Part shown: one piece after another, positions 54,862-63,818 of the stretch | How the letters are laid out: each line of letters starts with the position of its first letter | How positions within the stretch are numbered: position 1 is the stretch's first letter | NCBI GenBank assembly: GCA_034189035.1 | Contig: JAXHVA010000001.1 | Location: 62,001 to 126,000 of the forward strand | Direction: 5' to 3' | Origin: JAUXFK01 sp034189035 | GTDB taxonomy: Bacteria > Desulfobacterota > UBA8473 | DNA length: 64,000 bases | Notes under the pieces: generated by a model | Databases searched by the model: none | What the model saw: only the letters and a program-made list of their open reading frames with translations | What the model was told of the DNA's origin: nothing | Position numbers and translations under genes: made by a program

Positions 54862-55914
54862 TTACCAGTATTCTCTTGTTCTTTTCATTAATAAGTAGAG
54901 AAAAAACGGTACCCCGATAAAAGAAGTTACTATCCCCACGGGTATGACCTGGGGAGCCCAAAGAGTCCTTCCCAGGGTATCCGCCATTAAAACAAGAACA
55001 GCGCCCGTAAGTGCGGAAGCCGGAAGAAGAAACCGGTGATCCCCCCCGATAACCATCCTCGTTATATGAGGGGAAACAAGTCCTATAAAGCCTATCACAC
55101 CGGTAAAACATATGGCGCCTGCAGTAACCAGGGATGCAAGTACTACTCCAAGCGTTCTGATCCTTGTAACGTTTACCCCCAATGCCTTTGCAGATTCATC
55201 ACCGGCAGCGAGGAGATTAAGGTCCCATGACCACTTTAAGAGTATCGGGATAGGAACAAGTATCATAGCCGAGGCCACGCCTATCTCTTTCCATCCAACT
55301 TTTGACAGGCTTCCGAAAAACCAGAATACTATTTCATGAACTTCCTCCATAGTTCCCATGTATTGAAAGAGCGAACTGAGCGAAGAGAAGAGAAACATTA
55401 TGGCTATGCCTGCAAGTACCATCGTCTCTGTGGTGGAGCCTTTCAACCTGGCTATTCCCAGGATGAGAAAAGAGGAAAGAAGGGCAAAGAAGAACGCATT
55501 GCCTGCAATAAGATATTCGTTCGAAAACCCGGAGCTTAAAACTATTGCCAGAACCGCCCCGAATCCGGCACTGGCGGCAATGCCAAGTGTATAAGGTGAC
55601 GCAAGGGGGTTTCTGAGTATAGATTGAAATACAGTTCCGGAAAGGGCAAGCCCGCATCCTACTAAAACAGCCATGACTATTCGGGGAAACCTCAGCTTCC
55701 AGACTATCGCATGGGCCAATCCTGCGTCGTTGAAAAGCGCGGCAAATGAATCCTTGAACCCTACAGAAGATGGACCCAGGGAAATGGCTATTATAGCTAC
55801 ACCAGACATAACAACTATGAGAAGAATCATGAAAGTGATCTTCCTGCCGGTAAAGTTTTTATAGCGTTGACATATATCTTCCATGTGTAAGTGCCTAAAA
55901 TTTCCATCCTTCAT
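54862..55914 (-). CDS. BtuC/FecCD-type ABC transporter permease
   Basis: A 350-residue permease with about ten hydrophobic segments. Family sequences: LRFPRIVMAVLVGCGLALSG, ILRNPLASPYTLGIAASAGF, AISLGPSSVGF and FIGLVSPHITRMVIGGDHRF LLP. The start may instead be the ATG at 55884: the first ten codons overlap a copy of the short operon repeat (TTTAGGCACTTA), and neither site has a clear ribosome binding sequence. Imports a siderophore- or cobalamin-like ligand. Confidence 0.92.
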   Translation of the reverse strand: MKDGNFRHLHMEDICQRYKNFTGRKITFMILLIVVMSGVAIIAISLGPSSVGFKDSFAALFNDAGLAHAIVWKLRFPRIVMAVLVGCGLALSGTVFQSILRNPLASPYTLGIAASAGFGAVLAIVLSSGFSNEYLIAGNAFFFALLSSFLILGIARLKGSTTETMVLAGIAIMFLFSSLSSLFQYMGTMEEVHEIVFWFFGSLSKVGWKEIGVASAMILVPIPILLKWSWDLNLLAAGDESAKALGVNVTRIRTLGVVLASLVTAGAICFTGVIGFIGLVSPHITRMVIGGDHRFLLPASALTGAVLVLMADTLGRTLWAPQVIPVGIVTSFIGVPFFLYLLMKRTREYW

Positions 55915-56006
55915 AAAGAAATTTTGGTTTTATATTGGCAATCGGACATTTAATACCCTAAATTTTTCAATGCTTGATGTTGATGAGTTTTTACATGAAC
56001 TTTAGC

Positions 56007-57074
56007 TCACTTTAGCTCACTTATAACTTCAGGCACTTTCCCGGGATACACATAAACGCCCTGATATTTAATGCCCTGAAATTTCTCCAGATATTCTCTG
56101 TGGAGTTTTTCAGGATCAAGATTCTTAAAAAGATCAGGATGAAACCATTTTGCCATATAACCTATCCCTATAATGGCCCTTGGGCCTGTCCATATATCGC
56201 TTGTCATCACGTAAACTCTGTCTTCCTGTACGGCCTGTATGTTATCCCAGGCCGTCCGATCCGTGATCTCATCTCTAATGATTTTCAGAGAACGGGGATC
56301 GGTGATTGAGTAACAGTTTCTGAGTGCCGTTGCTTTGATGATAACATGAGGGTTGTTCGCCAGAATCCACTCAGGGGTTATCTCCGGATAAGGTATAGAG
56401 AAGTCAGAGGCGATATTGTGGCCTCCTGCCAGAATAGACATTTCATGACCACCGGAATCAGGCCCTGTAGTATGGTACCTGGAATAACTCTCTATGTAAA
56501 CGTCTGGACGATCGCTGATATCTCTTATACTTCCTCGTATAGAGCTTAAGTTCTTTCTGTACCAGGTTGTAAGCTTCAAGGCCTCTTCCTCTCTTCCAAG
56601 TATGCGGCCAAGGATTTTCACCTCTTCTATCAGGGCACGTATCTTGTAAAAGTCAAGGCGTATCACCGTAATACCAAACGGCATGAGTTTCTTTTCCATA
56701 TCCGGAGCAGGATGTCTGGCATAGCCTATTACAATATCGGGGTTCAGCTCGGCGATTAGCTCATAATTAGGCTCCATCCACCTCCCGACGCTCGGTATGT
56801 TTTTTAATCCAGGCCAGAACGAAGGGGATATGGAAATGCCGGAGTTGACGCCTACCACAAGATCTTCTGCATTAAGCGCTCGGATCACCTCCAGTACATC
56901 GGAGTTTAAAATTACTACTTTCCTTATCGGTAATCTTACCTCCACAGGTCCCCCTGTTGTGTCTTTTATACGGATACTCTCTCCTTTGGTTGCATGAGCG
57001 GGCATTCTAAATCCCTGAATGAGCATGCAAAAAAGAACAATTGAAAGGTATATCCTGACAGTGTGTTTTCTCAT
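56007..57074 (-). CDS. BtuF/FecB-type periplasmic binding protein
   Basis: A 355-residue exported protein: signal peptide (IYLSIVLFCMLIQGFRMPAH), IRIKDTTGGPVEVRLPIRKV, RALNAEDLVVGVNSGISISP, SVGRWMEPNYELIAELNPDI and GGHNIASDFSIPYPEITPEW. The two-lobe class III binding-protein fold is clear. Specificity (cobalamin, heme or another ring) is not shown. The TonB receptor gene (57205-59409) lies 130 bases upstream on the same strand. Confidence 0.9.
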   Translation of the reverse strand: MRKHTVRIYLSIVLFCMLIQGFRMPAHATKGESIRIKDTTGGPVEVRLPIRKVVILNSDVLEVIRALNAEDLVVGVNSGISISPSFWPGLKNIPSVGRWMEPNYELIAELNPDIVIGYARHPAPDMEKKLMPFGITVIRLDFYKIRALIEEVKILGRILGREEEALKLTTWYRKNLSSIRGSIRDISDRPDVYIESYSRYHTTGPDSGGHEMSILAGGHNIASDFSIPYPEITPEWILANNPHVIIKATALRNCYSITDPRSLKIIRDEITDRTAWDNIQAVQEDRVYVMTSDIWTGPRAIIGIGYMAKWFHPDLFKNLDPEKLHREYLEKFQGIKYQGVYVYPGKVPEVISELK

Positions 57075-57204
57075 AAAATCGATGCCTTTTGTTGTTTGTT
57101 GTTTTGCATTGCCTGTCTCTTAGGCTGACCTTAAAATGTACTGTAGTGCTAAAAGTTTGTTTCTCAAGGACCTCAAACCCGGAATACGCAACCCTGGCAA
57201 ACGT

Positions 57205-59409
57205 TTAATACCGGAGGGTCAATTCACAGAAATAAGTTCTCCCATCTCCCTCGTAATACTCATAATATTCTTCATCAAAGATATTATCCACGGACAGAGA
57301 TATCTCCCCCTGTTCAAATGGAGTGAAGGTTATCTTGCCATCCATATAAAAGGCCGGCTCATAAGTCTGGTAAACCCCCTCCTCTTTGTCTTTGTTGTCA
57401 GAATCGTTGAATATCTTGCTAAAATAACGGCTGACTAGGCTTCCTTTGAACCACTTGTGCTCTGCATCGATACCGATATTGTATGTTGACCTGGGAATTC
57501 CGGTAACTCTCTTATCTTCGGATTCAGGATCAGTCGGATTATCCGTGATCTCAGCTTGCGTCCACGTATAGTTACACCACGCCAAAAGCGAGTCGCTAAT
57601 CTCATGACAAGCCTCAAATTCCAATCCGTACGTGCGCGCCTCACCTGCGTTCATACGGGCCTTTGTCATGGCATCACTATCGATTTTGTAGTAGACCAGA
57701 TCGTCTATGTCATTTCTGTACCCTGTAACCGATAGCCTGGTCTTCTTGTCAAATAAGCGCTGATCCAGTCCTGCCTCGTATGTCCAGACTGTTTCAGGCT
57801 TTAGAAATGGGTTGCTCTGGTATTCCCACCCCCAGGATTCCCAGGTTCGATAGAGTTCGTACATATTGGGGGGGCGGAAGGCATGACCAACAGAAGCTTT
57901 TACTGTAGTATCTAAAAAGGCCTTCCAGGTCATGGATACCTTGGGACTGAATTCGGACTCCGTATTGCTCTTATGCGAAACTTCAGCACCAGGCATACCG
58001 GAAGCCCCATCATATACCTTCCATGTATCATAACGACCTCCAAAATAGAGGGCGACGGTTTCTACAACATTCCATTCATCCTGCACAAATAAAGCCCATA
58101 TTTTATCCTTACCACCCGAATAAAAGGTACTTTCTTTTTTGCCCGAATAACTTCTATAAAAAGGAAGATCAAAATCGTCGGTATCTGAATCGTCTTCGCG
58201 ATGAGAAATACCAACAGTGAAAAGGTGAGAATCTCCGATGGATATATCCCCACGAACCTCGGAAAACCATGCCTCTGTCTCAGTCTTCTTGAGGTTGCCC
58301 GGCGAGTCCTTATACGTCAATGATGAACCACCAGTCTCAAGGGTATACCTGTCATATGTTTTAACTGTTCCCAGCTGGGCATCGAGCTGAACCGATCCAA
58401 AGGAGTCATTAAAGGCAATCGTGTAAATGTCTGTTTCATTCTTCCCTATACCCGTATAACATATAAAATCATTCGGCCTGAATCTGGCTCTCTTGTCGGA
58501 TCCGGCAATTGCGTATGTAGTATCATCACCAAAGGTTCCCATATAGGTGTTCGGGTGACCATAGCCATACTCGTGCTGCCCTGATACTACCATAAGAGTA
58601 AGCCTTCCGGTATCAGAAAAATCAAAGGTTGCTTTTGCATCAATGTTGTTCTTTTCAGCATTGTTCTCCCCTTTATCACCTACTATCCAATATGTTGAGT
58701 CGCCATATTTGTCATTCATCGGATAACCGCCGGATACCGTTCCTTCACCATCAGAGATAGTCCTGAGCACAGGCGTAGTCTCATAACCGTCTGTTGATTC
58801 TTCCTCATAACCGATACGCAGGCTTAATTTATCCGAAAATCGATTGCCAGCACTGAGATGGTATCGCCGGGTGCCGTGTGTGCCGTAACCTATGGAAGCT
58901 GTGGATTCCGATTCTTCCGGTGTTTTTGTAATAATGTTGATAACTCCGCCCATGGCATTACCACCATAGAGGGCCGATGCCGTACCCCGAATCACATCTA
59001 TCCGTTCGATACTGCCTATGGGGAGTGCTCCCCATTCCAATCCCCCTGTATAAGCATCATTTAAAGGCTGCCCATCCAGAAGGATCAATGTATAGTGATC
59101 TCCCTTGAAACCTCTCAGTCTCACAGAACCTGTGCTATCCATCAATCCCTTGTTCCTTTTTACAAATATACCTTTGAGCTCTGAAAGGGCCTCATCCACT
59201 GTTTTAATGTTACGCCGCTCAATCTCTTCTTTAGATACTAAAGTAACGCTGCCTGGAGCATCCTCAATCTTTTTCTCCGTTTTGGTCGCTGTTACCACGA
59301 TATTTTCAAGCTTAATTACGCCTTCCTCTTTCTCCTTTGCCCAATTCGCCTGGGGGAAAACGATACTAATAATCCATACTAAAACAGCTATTAAATTCAA
59401 CCTATTCAT
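57205..59409 (-). CDS. TonB-dependent outer-membrane receptor of the CobN/BtuFCD operon
   Basis: A 734-residue receptor: signal peptide (NLIAVLVWIISIVFPQANWA), a TonB-box-like NIVVTATKTEKKIEDAPGSV, plug RGFKGDHYTLILLDGQPLND and IDVIRGTASALYGGNAMGGV, and a barrel ending TYFCELTLRY. It starts the operon containing the binding protein, permease, ATPase and CobN. Its leader holds motif A copy 2 (59482-59593). It would import the ligand, probably a tetrapyrrole or metal complex, into the periplasm. Residues 230-260 are an acidic-rich loop. Confidence 0.9.
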   Translation of the reverse strand: MNRLNLIAVLVWIISIVFPQANWAKEKEEGVIKLENIVVTATKTEKKIEDAPGSVTLVSKEEIERRNIKTVDEALSELKGIFVKRNKGLMDSTGSVRLRGFKGDHYTLILLDGQPLNDAYTGGLEWGALPIGSIERIDVIRGTASALYGGNAMGGVINIITKTPEESESTASIGYGTHGTRRYHLSAGNRFSDKLSLRIGYEEESTDGYETTPVLRTISDGEGTVSGGYPMNDKYGDSTYWIVGDKGENNAEKNNIDAKATFDFSDTGRLTLMVVSGQHEYGYGHPNTYMGTFGDDTTYAIAGSDKRARFRPNDFICYTGIGKNETDIYTIAFNDSFGSVQLDAQLGTVKTYDRYTLETGGSSLTYKDSPGNLKKTETEAWFSEVRGDISIGDSHLFTVGISHREDDSDTDDFDLPFYRSYSGKKESTFYSGGKDKIWALFVQDEWNVVETVALYFGGRYDTWKVYDGASGMPGAEVSHKSNTESEFSPKVSMTWKAFLDTTVKASVGHAFRPPNMYELYRTWESWGWEYQSNPFLKPETVWTYEAGLDQRLFDKKTRLSVTGYRNDIDDLVYYKIDSDAMTKARMNAGEARTYGLEFEACHEISDSLLAWCNYTWTQAEITDNPTDPESEDKRVTGIPRSTYNIGIDAEHKWFKGSLVSRYFSKIFNDSDNKDKEEGVYQTYEPAFYMDGKITFTPFEQGEISLSVDNIFDEEYYEYYEGDGRTYFCELTLRY

Positions 59410-59481
59410 TTAAAATCTCTTCCTTCTTATTCTCAAATCGCAAGCTTCACCTCAGAATATATAGAGAAGGCAGGGGAAATT

Positions 59482-59593
59482 CCATTGACAACACCCCCTT
59501 TTCCTGTTACAAAATAAAAGGGCTCGGTAGAATTCCTCTGCCGTTCTCCGGGGGAAGGCGGCCTGTTCCATTACCCGTGGCGGCAGCCTTCCC
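59482..59593 (-). ncRNA. Motif A, copy 2: structured leader of the TonB receptor gene
   Basis: Minus strand: stem GGGAAGGCTGCC with GGCCGCCTTCCC around loop GCCACGGGTAATGGAACA, then hairpin CGGCAGA with TCTACCG, then AGCCC, TTTTGTAACAGGAAAAG and TTGTCAATG. It starts nine bases after the FmdE stop and ends about 73 bases before the receptor start. Compare 45354-45461, where the loop and tail sequences repeat while stem bases covary. The candidate is a metabolite- or metal-responsive riboswitch controlling receptor expression. Confidence 0.65.
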
Positions 59594-59601
59594 TTCCTCT
59601 T

Positions 59602-60414
59602 TTATCCTTGTTCTCTTCTATTTATTCCCCCCCTGGTCACTTTTCCTTTAACCAACATATCGTATCCTTCTCCAGCACATTCCATACAGAGATTCCTTCC
59701 TCTGTTTACCCTAATGTAAGGCTCGAATACTACCTCTTCACATGCTTCACACACAACTATGGGATGTGTACACTGGCAGACCGGGGCATATCGGGAAAAA
59801 TCGAGGGTCTTCTTTTCTACCCTGAACATCTCTTCATTCGGCGCCTCCAGCTCTTTTAACACCGCAGCCTTGACCGTTCCCATCATCTGTTCCATCATTT
59901 TCTTCATCTCCTCTTCATCCTTTATCCCCATCTTCTCCATAATATGCTGCATTAACTCTATTATGGTTAAAGGCGTTTTTTTATCTTCAGGGATAGGTAT
60001 TGTGCCGTAACTCCCGCCCAGTAGAGGCGCTAACTCCGGATTCCTCTTGGGAAATCCATCCAGGAATTCAGGACGCAAGGATACCCTTACCGCGGAATTA
60101 TCGTGTTTCAGTAATGTCAGCGCAAGCTTACCCATATCCCTTACAACAAAATCGGAATGCCCAAGGGTAAGGCCGAGGACAAACTGGATTCCATTACAGA
60201 AGGGACCCGGGCTATCGGTTATTGCTACGATCCTCCCACCTTCTTCACCCAATGAATCGGGAATGAGTTCATTCATAGCAAGCAGACCCGCCTTTACTCC
60301 ATAAACAACTTTATGGCAATAATGTCCGTGAAACTCGCTTGCTTTTTCAAATAACCCTTTTAAATCTTTTCCCTTTATCATCTTCTCTACTTCTTCCCTT
60401 GGGTTCTGTTCCAT
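59602..60414 (-). CDS. fmdE: FmdE-family zinc-binding protein
   Basis: A 270-residue protein. The N-terminal FmdE region has ASEFHGHYCHKVVYGVKAGL, DSPGPFCNGIQFVLGLTLGH and RVSLRPEFLDGFPKRNPELA. The C-terminal zinc ribbon has CQCTHPIVVCEACEEVVFEP then GRNLCMECAG. FmdE was first named with formylmethanofuran dehydrogenase operons but is widespread in anaerobes outside methanogenesis, often beside metal and cofactor genes. Ribosome site AAAAGGAGG. It is between cooT and motif A, so the product may handle a metal for the operon. Confidence 0.88.
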   Translation of the reverse strand: MEQNPREEVEKMIKGKDLKGLFEKASEFHGHYCHKVVYGVKAGLLAMNELIPDSLGEEGGRIVAITDSPGPFCNGIQFVLGLTLGHSDFVVRDMGKLALTLLKHDNSAVRVSLRPEFLDGFPKRNPELAPLLGGSYGTIPIPEDKKTPLTIIELMQHIMEKMGIKDEEEMKKMMEQMMGTVKAAVLKELEAPNEEMFRVEKKTLDFSRYAPVCQCTHPIVVCEACEEVVFEPYIRVNRGRNLCMECAGEGYDMLVKGKVTRGGINRREQG

Positions 60415-60433
60415 CTTTACCTCCTTTTAAGGT

Positions 60434-60562
60434 AACCGTTTACGGTTCACAGTTCACGGTTTACAGTTTGCATTCAATGAATGATACAAAGCTTGAAGCA
60501 AATTAAACCCCCAGCCCCAGCTTTTTACCAACTGTTAACTGCAAACCGTAAACTGTGAACGG
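60434..60562. repeat. Inverted repeat of short GTTCAC-type units
   Basis: ACGGTTCACAGTTCACGGTT and the approximate reverse complement AACTGCAAACCGTAAACTGT GAACGG flank a 60-base centre, in the gap between fmdE and cooT. The left arm consists of degenerate tandem copies of GTTCACGGTTTACAG. Confidence 0.6.
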
Positions 60563-60624
60563 ATACCTTCTTAGCTGGTCACCGGTTAATATTCCAGGCT
60601 TTTCTTATGTTTTGGTACTGTTTA

Positions 60625-60876
60625 AGTAACTTCTCAAAAAGTCAGGGAACATGCCGTAGCCCCAGGGGAATTTTCATTCACTCCTATGTGAATTTTGGGC
60701 GCATTCAAGGCGCTCGGCTAAAAATCAAGAAACTTGGGCTGTCGCCCTCAAACATTTTGAATTTCTTAACGCCGAACACCCTGAATGCATATTTTCTAAA
60801 ATTCACGATGTCGTTCATAAAAACTCCTCTGTGAGCTACGGCGTAAGTCTGTTTCCCGAAGTTATTGAGAAGTTAC
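60625..60876. mobile_element. MITE-like imperfect palindrome of 252 bp
   Basis: Left arm AGTAACTTCTCAAAAAGTCA GGGAA and right arm TTCCCGAAGTTATTGAGAAG TTACC pair over most of their length, followed inward by GCCGTAGC/GCTACGGC and GTGAATTTT/AAAATTCAC pairs. The two halves are mirror-like with a central GGGC..GCCC. It has no reading frame and occupies the gap between fmdE and cooT. It is probably a non-autonomous element. Confidence 0.65.
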
Positions 60877-60926
60877 CTGTCTAAACAACTGACAACTGAT
60901 AACTGTCCATTGAAATCTTCAGAATT

Positions 60927-61118
60927 TCAATCTGCTTCCAATATAATCCGATGGTCAAGCAGGTACATCTCTTTGATATGAGCCTTTACAACCTTTTGCT
61001 CACCAAAGAGACTCTGCAGATAGATTCCGTTCTCCTCCGGCCGAAGGATGTTTACTCCCTCCATAAGAAGTTCCTCTTTCCCTTCGTCTGTTTTTAAATA
61101 GGCATTTGCTTCACACAT
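60927..61118 (-). CDS. cooT: CooT-family nickel-binding protein
   Basis: A 63-residue protein beginning MCEANAYLKTDEGKEELLME and ending EMYLLDHRIILEAD: the CooT signature, with the N-terminal cysteine C2 as a nickel ligand. CooT assists nickel insertion into CO dehydrogenase. The ATG at 61118 is preceded by AAAGGAGGA; a longer frame to 61145 is not used. Motif B copy 2 lies 40 bases upstream. A CooC-like fragment lies near the right end of the window. No CO dehydrogenase gene is in this window. Confidence 0.9.
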   Translation of the reverse strand: MCEANAYLKTDEGKEELLMEGVNILRPEENGIYLQSLFGEQKVVKAHIKEMYLLDHRIILEAD

Positions 61119-61157
61119 GGTTCTTCCTCCTTTCCTTTTTAACAAAGGTTAAACCAA

Positions 61158-61218
61158 ATAAAAAGGCCACAAAAATCCGCCCTTCTGATTTCGATCAGAA
61201 TCGCAGACCTTCGTGGCC
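61158..61218 (-). ncRNA. Motif B, copy 2: structured leader of cooT
   Basis: Minus strand: GGCCACGAAGGTCTGCGAT, a hairpin TCTGAT with ATCAGA, AGGGCGGATTTT, closing TGTGGCC and a T-rich run (TTTTTATTT). The flanking stem, inner hairpin and conserved AGGTCTRCRAT match motif B copy 1 (45565-45626); the two inner hairpins differ in sequence but pair the same way. It looks like a conditional terminator. Confidence 0.65.
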
Positions 61219-61390
61219 TGATTAACCTTTTCTATGTCTGATAAAAACAGAGACTTGTCTACTACTCTGCTTTGTTACTCTATTCCAGGTGCAATAGCAA
61301 GTTCATCTCACTGTTAACAACCCACCTGTAAAAAACTTTTCATTACTTATAATCGAGAATCCCAAAATCCTGTGATACTCATCATCTTCG

Positions 61391-61795
61391 TCATTTCAGG
61401 TTCTTCGGGCTCATTTTCTCTTCGACGAATTTTACAATCAGATCTGTCTTGCTCCCTGGAGGGAAAACCCCGTCAACTCCCATCTCTTTGAGACGCGGTA
61501 TATCCTCCTGGGGGATTGTCCCCCCTACCATTACCATAATATCTTCAAGCCTTTCCTCTTTAAAGGCCTGAAGCGTTCTTTGTACTATCCTTATATGACC
61601 GGCCGCAAGAATACTGAGGCCGACTACGTTCACATCCTCCTCAACGGCTACCTTAGCTATTGACTCAGGACTTATATTCCCGGCAAAGATTACCTCCATC
61701 CCTGCATTTCGCAAAGCTGTGGTTACTATCTTGGCCCCTCTCCAATGCCCGTCAATTCCCGGCTTGGCCATCAACACCCTGATTCTTTTTTCCAT
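61391..61795 (-). CDS. B12-binding small subunit of an acyl-CoA mutase
   Basis: A 134-residue cobalamin-binding domain: PGIDGHWRGAKIVTTALRNA (DxHxxG with H bound to cobalt), VGLSILAAGHIRIVQRTLQA and MVMVGGTIPQEDIPRLKEMG VDGVFPPG. It matches the small subunit or C-terminal domain of methylmalonyl-CoA mutase-type enzymes. It lies 18 bases downstream of the large-subunit gene, so the pair is one enzyme. Confidence 0.92.
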   Translation of the reverse strand: MEKRIRVLMAKPGIDGHWRGAKIVTTALRNAGMEVIFAGNISPESIAKVAVEEDVNVVGLSILAAGHIRIVQRTLQAFKEERLEDIMVMVGGTIPQEDIPRLKEMGVDGVFPPGSKTDLIVKFVEEKMSPKNLK

Positions 61796-61813
61796 TGCCT
61801 TTACCTCCGAACT

Positions 61814-63424
61814 TTAGTATTGTATAGGTGCCCTCCACTTAGGCCAAATACCACGCCACACATCCTGAATCTCGCCAAGAGTAGCATAGCTTTTTACAGC
61901 TTCCAGTAGCGCAGGCATAACGTTTTCATCAGATAAGCTGACCTGTTGCAAGTTCTCCAAACATTCTTTGACCTTCTTATTATCTCTGCCCTCTCTCAAC
62001 TTTCTTATCTTTTCCGCTTCAATCTCAGTCGATCGAGGATTGGGACGGAAAACGGGGACTTGATAAGGCTCCTCAGACATCTCAAAGCAATTGAGGCCCA
62101 CTATTTTTGTCTCGCCGCTGTTTATTTCCCTCTGTCTCTCCTCCATTGCGTTCGCTGCTTCTCTATGCATCCATCCTGACTGCCAGACTTCAAGTAAACC
62201 TCCTCTATCCTCTATTTCTTGAAAATAGCCCCACGCTTTTTTCTCCACCTCGTTGGTCAGCCATTCAATGTAATAGGAACCCCCTAAAGGATCGACAACA
62301 TTGGTGATGTTGGTTTCATATTGGGCAATTTGTTGCGTTCTGATAGAAAGCAATATGCTTTGTTCCGTTGGTAGGCAGAGAGGCTCATCATAGGAAGTGG
62401 CATGAATAGATTGGGCTCCCCCTAAAGCGGCGGCCAGCACTTGATAAGCGATTCGTACTGAATTGTTCAGGATTTGTTGATAAACATTGGTGGAACCGGA
62501 GGTCTGGACATGGAAACGAAAAACTAGGCTGCGGGGATCTTGAGCACTATACCGGTCTTTCATCAGCCTACACCACATTCTCCGCGCTGCCCTAAACTTG
62601 GCTATTTCTTCAAGGAAATCATTGTGCGCCGCAAGATGAAAACTCAACGACGGGGCGAAATCGTCTATCTTGAGTCTATTCCTTTTCAACTCCTCGTCTA
62701 TGTAGCCGACTGCATTGGCAAGTACCATGCCGATTTCTTGATGGGCATTGCAGCCATTTTCCCTGTAATTATAAGAGGCAAAACTTACCGGGTGCCAGCG
62801 AGGAACGTTCTGAGCGCACCATTCAATCAGGTCCACACTTAACCTTAACAAGTGAGGAGGCGTAACACAGTCGATAAGATTACAGCAAAGGGTAAACACA
62901 TAGGGATCATTCTGACTGGTACCGTCTATTTCCTTCAGGCTTACACCTCTTTTCTCGGCCATAACGAAATACATGGCCGCAAGAGCAGGAGACGTCCATT
63001 GGCTGGTAATAACTGCCGTGCTTACTTTATCTATCGGCAGACCTTCAAATAAGGTCTCCATATCTGCCAACGAGCTTATTGACACTCCACTTTGTCCTAC
63101 CTCGTCCCTTGCGCGAGGGTCATCAGGATCAAGGCCGTTTTCTGTTACTGAGTCGACGGAAATGCTGAAGCCCGTTTCTCCATTCTTATATTTGTACTTA
63201 TATCTCTTGTTGGTCTCCTCGGGAGTGGCAAAACCGGAGAACTGTCTTATCGTCCACAACCTCCCACGATACATATTCTCATATATGCCTCTGGTATAAG
63301 GCTCTTTCCCAGGCAACCCCAGGTCTCTTGCCTCATCTAAATCTGCTATGTCTTCGGAAGTATAGACTGTTTTTACAGGAATGCCTGATGCAGTATGCGC
63401 TTCTCGTGCTTTTAGTCGACTCAT
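61814..63424 (-). CDS. Large subunit of a B12-dependent acyl-CoA mutase, divergent active site
   Basis: About 536 residues from MSRLKAREAH (ATG 63424, GAGGAGG site; a longer frame to 63454 is less likely). The fold matches methylmalonyl-CoA mutase: EPYTRGIYENMYRGRLWTIR QFSGFATPEETNKRY, LPIDKVSTAVI, GGAQSIHATSYDEPLCLPTE and VDPLGGSYYIEWLTNEVEKK. Active-site segments differ: expected GYHxxEAG reads SYNYRENG (His replaced by Asn), and FDLPTQxG reads SVDSVTENG. The substrate is therefore probably not methylmalonyl-CoA; longer alkyl- or hydroxy-acyl-CoA mutases are candidates. Confidence 0.88.
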   Translation of the reverse strand: MSRLKAREAHTASGIPVKTVYTSEDIADLDEARDLGLPGKEPYTRGIYENMYRGRLWTIRQFSGFATPEETNKRYKYKYKNGETGFSISVDSVTENGLDPDDPRARDEVGQSGVSISSLADMETLFEGLPIDKVSTAVITSQWTSPALAAMYFVMAEKRGVSLKEIDGTSQNDPYVFTLCCNLIDCVTPPHLLRLSVDLIEWCAQNVPRWHPVSFASYNYRENGCNAHQEIGMVLANAVGYIDEELKRNRLKIDDFAPSLSFHLAAHNDFLEEIAKFRAARRMWCRLMKDRYSAQDPRSLVFRFHVQTSGSTNVYQQILNNSVRIAYQVLAAALGGAQSIHATSYDEPLCLPTEQSILLSIRTQQIAQYETNITNVVDPLGGSYYIEWLTNEVEKKAWGYFQEIEDRGGLLEVWQSGWMHREAANAMEERQREINSGETKIVGLNCFEMSEEPYQVPVFRPNPRSTEIEAEKIRKLREGRDNKKVKECLENLQQVSLSDENVMPALLEAVKSYATLGEIQDVWRGIWPKWRAPIQY

Positions 63425-63818
63425 TTTTACCTCCTCGCCTATTTTCTTATCCATCCTCCTGGGCTCAGCCAGCTCCTCCTGAGAGCAAGCAAGCCTGGTA
63501 ACAACTGCCTCAATTTCTCTAAATCACTCTTATTTACCGTCTCAGAGACCTCTTTTCTGAAAAGCTCGAATATCTTCACAAAGAAACCTTCGCAACCTGT
63601 TCATTTACGAATCTTCCTCAAAATAAATCAAAAAGGTGCGTCGAATATCATTTAAGTCATATTCAGATCAAATGCACAGGTAGAACCTTTGGGCTCACTG
63701 GGTAATCATTCTATATCTCACCCCTTTACAATAGGGTTTTATTTTCCTTAGTTTTAAAATATCAAATCAAGGGGGCAAAGTCAAAAAATATTTTATTTGT
63801 TAGTTAGTTGACTTCTCT

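Noticed and set aside
59482..59593. Classical cobalamin riboswitch
   Set aside because: GCCAC and GGAA blocks are present, but their order and the absent B12-box (RGYCMGG-type) consensus do not fit what I recall. I leave the family open.
60434..60562. CRISPR-like array
   Set aside because: Units are short, degenerate and inverted rather than direct repeats with unique spacers; no cas genes are present.
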